Source of the DNA: Mariaggregatimicrobium sp964498785
GTDB taxonomy: Bacteria; Zhuqueibacterota; Zhuqueibacteria; Thermofontimicrobiales; Thiofontviventaceae
Reading direction: 5' to 3'
Assembly: GCA_964498785.1 (NCBI GenBank)
Contig: CAZCJL010000073.1
Span: forward strand, 1-33,137
DNA: 33,137 nt
The position numbers and the translations under genes are program-made. Numbering within the stretch: position 1 is the first letter of the stretch; each line of letters begins with the position of its first letter. The notes beneath the pieces were generated by a model. It was not told where the DNA came from and ran no database searches. It was given only the letters and a program-made list of their open reading frames with translations. Below are positions 29,087-33,137 of this stretch, piece after piece.

Positions 29087-31660
29087 ATGATAAAATTAAA
29101 ATTTACATTGGTATTGATGTTCGTTATATTTATTCCATTACTTTTTTCACAAAACAAAAAGACAACAATGATAATCAAAAACTGGAAATTCAAACAAGCA
29201 GACAAATCAGAGTGGTATCCGGCGCAGGTTCCGGGAACAGTGCATACAGATTTATTTACCAATAAAATAATAGCGGATCCATTTTACCGCACAAATGAAC
29301 GGGATCAACAATGGATTGACAAAGTTGACTGGGAATACAAAGCCGTCATTGTTGCTGACGATGATCTGCTCAAGCGTGAAAACATTCATCTTCTTTTCAA
29401 AGGATTGGATACGTATGCAGATATCTTTTTAAACGAAACAAAAATTTTATCTGTAAATAACATGTTTCGGGAATGGCAAGTAGAATGCACATCTCTCTTT
29501 AAAACGGGAGAAAACATGTTGCGAATCTATTTTCATTCGCCGATAAAAATCGACATTCCCAAACTGGAAAATTTGGGATACCAGTTGCCCGCGGGGAATG
29601 ATCAATCGGAAAACGGCGGGCTGGGAGATAAAAAAATTAGCATCTTTGCCAGAAAGGCCGGGTATCATTATGGTTGGGATTGGGGGCCCCGATTTGTGAC
29701 CGCCGGGATATGGCGGCCGGTACTTGTTGAAGCATGGGATAATGCGCGGATTGATGATCTTCATATCATACAACGCTACATAACCGAAGATAACGCCAAA
29801 CTCTCCGCTGTGTTCGAAATTAGGTCCAGCGTCGAGAAGGAGATCACACTTGCAATTGCCACAAATCAGGAACTTGGCGCTGCGAAGCATCATCTTAAAA
29901 AGGGTACCAATAAAATAATCGTCAATTTTGAGATCGATCATCCCGAATTATGGTGGACGAACGGGCTGGGTGAACAGCATTTATACAATATCACCGGATT
30001 TTTGAAGATCGACGGACAAACGATTGATCAGAAGTCAACCAAAATTGGGCTACGCACAATTCGCGTGGTACGGGAAAAAGATGAAGCGGGAAAAACTTTT
30101 TACTTTGAACTGAACGGCGTTCCGGTATTTGCAAAAGGCGCGAACTACATTCCTTGCGACAATTTCGCGCCTCGTGTGACGAATGAGCACTATGAACATA
30201 TTATTAAATCCGCGGCAACAGCGAATATGAACATGCTGCGTGTGTGGGGCGGCGGGATTTATGAAAATGATATTTTCTATGATTTATGTGATGAGTATGG
30301 CTTACTGGTCTGGCAGGATTTTATGTTCGCCTGTTCCATGTATCCCGGGGACGAAGCATTTGTGGAAAATGTAAAGCAGGAAGCGATCCAAAATGTCAAG
30401 CGGCTTCGCAATCACCCGTGCATTGCGCTCTGGTGCGGTAATAATGAAATCGACGCTGCCTGGTCGCATGATACACCCGGAGGCTGGGGCTGGAAAGAGC
30501 GGTTTGATAAAGAAACACGCTCCAAAATTTGGAATGATTATGAAACCGTATTTCACAACGTTCTACCAGCGGTTGTAGCTAAATACGATTCTGCCAGATT
30601 CTACTGGCCGTCCTCTCCGCTTGCTGATTTTGGTAAACGCGCATCTTATGAAAGCACATCCGGGGACATTCATTATTGGGGTGTTTGGCACGGAAAAGAA
30701 CCCTTTGAAAACTTTCAGCACAAAATCGGTCGGTTTATGAGTGAATACGGTTTTCAATCATTCCCGGAAATGAAAACCATCAAATCCTATACTATTCCCA
30801 CTGATTGGGATATCAATTCTGAGGTGATGGCAGCGCATCAACGTAGCGGAATCGGAAACCAGCGCATCAAAATGTATATGGATTGGTACTATCGCGATCC
30901 CAAAAACTTTCAATCGTTAATTTATACGGGACAGGTATTGCAAGCAGAGGGAATTAAATTTGCAATTGAAGCGCACCGTGCGAAAATGCCGTACTGCATG
31001 GGCACGCTTTATTGGCAGCTCAACGATTGCTGGCCGGTCGCTTCCTGGGCAGGTATCGATTATTTTGGGCGATGGAAGGCACTAAATTATTTCGCAAAAA
31101 AGGCATTTGAAGATGTACTCGTCATTCCGCTTAAAGAAAACGGAAATTTGAACATATTTATTGTATCCGACAAACAGGAATCCTTCCCGGCTGAACTATT
31201 TATCGAAATCGCCGATTTTTCCGGCAACCAACTGTGGCGCCAAAAATCATCCATCAATGTGAAATCAAACACAAGTCATAACTATTTTTCCAAAAAAACA
31301 AACAAACTGATACAAGGAATGGATCCGTCAAATATATATTTAAAAGCAGTTGTTATCCAAAATGGTAAAATCGTTTCTCAAAATCACTTCCATTTTGTTG
31401 CTGTCAAAGATCTAACTTTACCACAACCAGATATTTCATACGAGATCGATGAAATTTTAAATGGATATCGTATTCGCATCGTAACGGAAAAATATGCTAA
31501 AAATGTTTACCTGACAACTAAAGCAGCCGGTTTTTTCTCGGACAATTACTTTGATATTCTACCAGGTGAAACCATTGAAATCAATTTTACCTGTGCTGAT
31601 AAACAAGCCCGATTCGCGGAGACATTAAAAATAATGACATTATTCGATTCTTATAAATGA
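29087..31660 (+). CDS. Exported GH2 beta-mannosidase
   Basis: 857 aa from ATG at 29087. A longer TTG-started frame from 29054 is less likely, because the signal peptide begins here. Residues 1-22 (LVLMFVIFIPLLFSQ) form a signal peptide. The N-terminal GH2 sugar-binding domain has AQVPGTVHTDLFTNK and HLLFKGLDTYADIFLNE. The TIM barrel holds the acid/base Glu454 (WCGNNEID) and the nucleophile Glu553 (MSEYGFQSFPE). GGWD-like YHYGWDWGPRF and NMLRVWGGGIYENDIFYDLC are hallmarks of the beta-mannosidase branch. It removes terminal beta-mannose from mannan or glycan fragments in the periplasm or outside. A GH130 phosphorylase gene follows 30 bases later. Confidence 0.93.
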   Translation: MIKLKFTLVLMFVIFIPLLFSQNKKTTMIIKNWKFKQADKSEWYPAQVPGTVHTDLFTNKIIADPFYRTNERDQQWIDKVDWEYKAVIVADDDLLKRENIHLLFKGLDTYADIFLNETKILSVNNMFREWQVECTSLFKTGENMLRIYFHSPIKIDIPKLENLGYQLPAGNDQSENGGLGDKKISIFARKAGYHYGWDWGPRFVTAGIWRPVLVEAWDNARIDDLHIIQRYITEDNAKLSAVFEIRSSVEKEITLAIATNQELGAAKHHLKKGTNKIIVNFEIDHPELWWTNGLGEQHLYNITGFLKIDGQTIDQKSTKIGLRTIRVVREKDEAGKTFYFELNGVPVFAKGANYIPCDNFAPRVTNEHYEHIIKSAATANMNMLRVWGGGIYENDIFYDLCDEYGLLVWQDFMFACSMYPGDEAFVENVKQEAIQNVKRLRNHPCIALWCGNNEIDAAWSHDTPGGWGWKERFDKETRSKIWNDYETVFHNVLPAVVAKYDSARFYWPSSPLADFGKRASYESTSGDIHYWGVWHGKEPFENFQHKIGRFMSEYGFQSFPEMKTIKSYTIPTDWDINSEVMAAHQRSGIGNQRIKMYMDWYYRDPKNFQSLIYTGQVLQAEGIKFAIEAHRAKMPYCMGTLYWQLNDCWPVASWAGIDYFGRWKALNYFAKKAFEDVLVIPLKENGNLNIFIVSDKQESFPAELFIEIADFSGNQLWRQKSSINVKSNTSHNYFSKKTNKLIQGMDPSNIYLKAVVIQNGKIVSQNHFHFVAVKDLTLPQPDISYEIDEILNGYRIRIVTEKYAKNVYLTTKAAGFFSDNYFDILPGETIEINFTCADKQARFAETLKIMTLFDSYK

Positions 31661-31690
31661 TTTACAAACCCTAAACAACGGAGACGTTTC

Positions 31691-32686
31691 ATGGCAAAGC
31701 AACAAACGATTATTGGAGAGGCGCTTCCCAATATGCCCTGGGAAGACAGGCCTGCTGGTTATCAGGAACCTGTGTGGCGATTTAGCGGAAATCCGATTAT
31801 AAACATTAATCCGATACCCAAAGCACAAAGTATTTATAACAGCGCAGTTTACCCGTTCAATGGTGAATTTGTGGGTGTACTGCGCGCCGATTCCAAATCC
31901 GTGATGCCCTTCTTACATGTTGGTCACAGCACGGATGGTATCACGTGGGACATCGAGCCTGATCCCATTGAGTTCAAATGCGATGATCCGGATATCGGAA
32001 AAATGATTTACGCGTATGATCCGCGCGTCTGCAAAATCGAGGACACCTACTATGTCACCTGGTGCAACGGTTATCACGGGCCAACAATTGGGATCGCTGA
32101 GACAGCGGATTTCAAAGAATTTCATCAATTGGAAAATGCTTTTTTGCCATATAATCGAAACGGCGTATTATTCCCGCGAAAAATCAACGGCAAGTTCATG
32201 ATGCTCAATCGTCCCAGTGACGATGGCCACACGCCATTCGGCGATATTTATATCAGCGAGAGTCCGGATATGATTCACTGGGGCCGGCATCGTTTCGTCA
32301 TGGGAGCCGGCGGTCAGTGGTGGCAGGGAACGAAAATCGGCGCCGGACCTGTCCCCATTGAAACCACCGAAGGCTGGCTGCTGTTTTACCACGGCGTGCT
32401 CAATACCTGCAATGGTTTTGTTTACAACATGGGCGTGGCGCTGCTCGATCTTGATAATCCTAAAAAGGTATTGTATCGCAGTAATCGGTATATCCTGAAT
32501 CCGGAAGAATCCTATGAAACTACGGGCAAGGTTCCGAACGTGGTATTTCCGTGCGCCGCCCTGTGCGATGCCCCGACAGGCCAAATTGCCATTTATTACG
32601 GTGCGGCAGATACTTACACCTGCATCGCCTTTACAAAAGCGGATAACATTATTCGGTTCCTGAAAGATAACTCTGAGGTTTTTTGA
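31691..32686 (+). CDS. GH130 beta-mannoside phosphorylase
   Basis: 331 aa, no signal peptide, so cytoplasmic. The five-bladed propeller motifs of GH130 are visible: YAYDPRVCKIEDTYYVTWC with the probable catalytic Asp110, MLNRPSDDGHTPFGDIYISE, GTKIGAGPVPI with a phosphate-binding region, LLFYHG and AIYYGAAD. GH130 enzymes split beta-mannosides (mannobiose, mannooligosaccharides or mannosyl-N-acetylglucosamine) with phosphate to give mannose-1-phosphate. The pattern suggests the mannooligosaccharide or mannosyl-GlcNAc type rather than the mannosylglucose type, but this is not certain. GGAGA precedes the ATG. It forms an operon with the GH2 mannosidase. Confidence 0.92.
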   Translation: MAKQQTIIGEALPNMPWEDRPAGYQEPVWRFSGNPIININPIPKAQSIYNSAVYPFNGEFVGVLRADSKSVMPFLHVGHSTDGITWDIEPDPIEFKCDDPDIGKMIYAYDPRVCKIEDTYYVTWCNGYHGPTIGIAETADFKEFHQLENAFLPYNRNGVLFPRKINGKFMMLNRPSDDGHTPFGDIYISESPDMIHWGRHRFVMGAGGQWWQGTKIGAGPVPIETTEGWLLFYHGVLNTCNGFVYNMGVALLDLDNPKKVLYRSNRYILNPEESYETTGKVPNVVFPCAALCDAPTGQIAIYYGAADTYTCIAFTKADNIIRFLKDNSEVF

Positions 32687-32710
32687 TTCAATCCTGATAT
32701 TTATCATTGG

Positions 32711-32738
32711 CGCAGTTTCCGATTCGCGTGAAGCTGCG
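32711..32738 (+). terminator. Hairpin after the GH130 gene, possible terminator
   Basis: CGCAG-T-TTC pairs with GAA-G-CTGCG (32711-32738) with one internal mismatch, 25 bases after the GH130 stop. There is no T run, so it may stabilise the 3' end or depend on Rho. Confidence 0.35.
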
Positions 32739-32792
32739 TCACTCGTATGCTTGCAATCTCAAAACATCTATGGAAATATAATAACTTTCCTG

Positions 32793-32820
32793 TTGACATT
32801 TCTGTTAAAATTTTTATATT
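32793..32820 (+). promoter_or_regulatory. Strong promoter facing out of the window
   Basis: TTGACA (32793-32798), a 16-bp spacer and TATATT (32815-32820) on the plus strand. No reading frame follows before the window end, so it serves a gene beyond 33137 or an RNA in this region. Confidence 0.55.
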
Positions 32821-33137
32821 TATTTAAGTTAATTGCTCATTACAATTTCAGTTTTCTGAAATGAAACCAAATGCTCATCTTCATAGAATATCAGACTTTC
32901 TTTTAATGAATTAAATTTATTCAGGATATCTCAAAAATTTAGTATCCATTCAATAATTGATGGTGTGCATCAAAGCTTTCGGATTCTCTTTAAATTTATT
33001 GATTAAGACGCGAATCTGTCATATCGAGCGAAGTCGAGATATGACAACATCCATTAGAAAAATGAAGATATATTGGGTATAGATCCTCAAATGTAGCGAT
33101 GGTAAATACTATACTGGTAGTACAAGTAACCTTGAGC
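32821..33137. other. Gene-free end of the window
   Basis: 317 bases without a supportable reading frame. They contain the hairpin element at 33017-33046 and otherwise AT-rich sequence. If the promoter at 32793-32820 is used, this would be the start of a long leader or an untranslated RNA. Confidence 0.4.
33017..33046. repeat. TGTCAT...ATGACA hairpin element
   Basis: TGTCATATC (33017-33025) is inverted as GATATGACA (33038-33046), with an inner TCGA/TCGA pair around GCGAAG. The ends match those of the elements at 1372-1445 and 4883-5007, so it may be a solo half of the same family. Confidence 0.6.

Noticed and set aside
29447..29941. Minus-strand frame of 164 codons inside the mannosidase gene
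   Set aside because: Antisense to a clear GH2 domain, no ribosome site, no recognisable motif.
32168..32707. Minus-strand frame of 179 codons over the GH130 gene
   Set aside because: Antisense shadow of conserved GH130 motifs, with no independent support.
1..33137. CRISPR array, tRNA, rRNA, prophage or plasmid origin
   Set aside because: No regularly spaced repeats, no cloverleaf with tRNA consensus, no phage structural genes or replication initiator were seen.

Overview
The window (33.1 kb, AT-rich, no rRNA or tRNA genes seen) looks like a chromosomal segment of an uncultured diderm bacterium. Evidence for an outer membrane: lipoproteins, Tat signals, TonB and ExbB. Several promoters are of the TTGACA-N16/17-TATAAT kind and many genes have good GGAGG-type ribosome sites. 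This argues against Bacteroidota proper, while the gene content (Tat-exported TldD, Tat-lipoprotein dipeptide epimerase, DUF6485-like protein, GH130) suggests a relative in the wider FCB group (Calditrichota/KSB1-like). The phylum is an inference and is not certain.

Layout. (1) 0-5 kb, minus strand: a LacI-type regulator behind a sugar ABC importer (lipoprotein binding protein and two permeases, no ATPase). Both transcription units start with a TTGACA-N17 promoter followed by a TGTAAACGTTTACA-type palindrome, so this is a self-contained LacI regulon. (2) 5.1-8.1 kb: a patch of accessory debris. It holds a UPF0175-like antitoxin with a shortened PIN toxin, an AT-rich unknown gene, an IS1380-family transposase stump, a DUF6904-like gene, hicB with a frameshifted hicA, and a Phd-like antitoxin fragment. 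Two near-identical promoter copies lie 1.4 kb apart in this patch. (3) 8.1-13.4 kb, minus: metallophosphoesterase, tldE, tldD and rlmB. (4) 13.5-16.1 kb, minus: a Cys-rich DUF6485-like protein, an exported SH3/NlpC-P60 endopeptidase and an exported L-Ala-D/L-Glu-type epimerase, probably a periplasmic murein-peptide pathway. (5) 16.2-24.7 kb, plus: ssb followed by a nucleoside/base salvage cluster (cytidine deaminase, uridine kinase, a thymidine-kinase-like protein, NupC transporter, purine nucleoside phosphorylase, TPR protein, adenine deaminase), then CutA and a metallo-beta-lactamase-fold hydrolase. (6) 24.8-28.7 kb, plus: TonB, ExbB, a CPBP membrane protease, an unknown protein and an M48 lipoprotein protease. 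(7) 29-32.7 kb, plus: a secreted GH2 beta-mannosidase and a GH130 mannoside phosphorylase.

The gaps are rich in short palindromic elements. There is a 178-bp repeat present twice in opposite orientation (12.5 and 27.0 kb), three elements with TGTCAT...ATGACA ends, a pair of 15-bp inverted repeats flanking a promoter at 9.1-9.2 kb, and a branched hairpin structure before nupC. No CRISPR array, integrase, phage module or clear new defence system was found. The most interesting points are the exported murein-peptide epimerase pathway, the Tat signal on TldD but not TldE, the decaying toxin-antitoxin patch with twin promoters, the candidate invertible promoter, and the dispersed 178-bp palindromic repeat.
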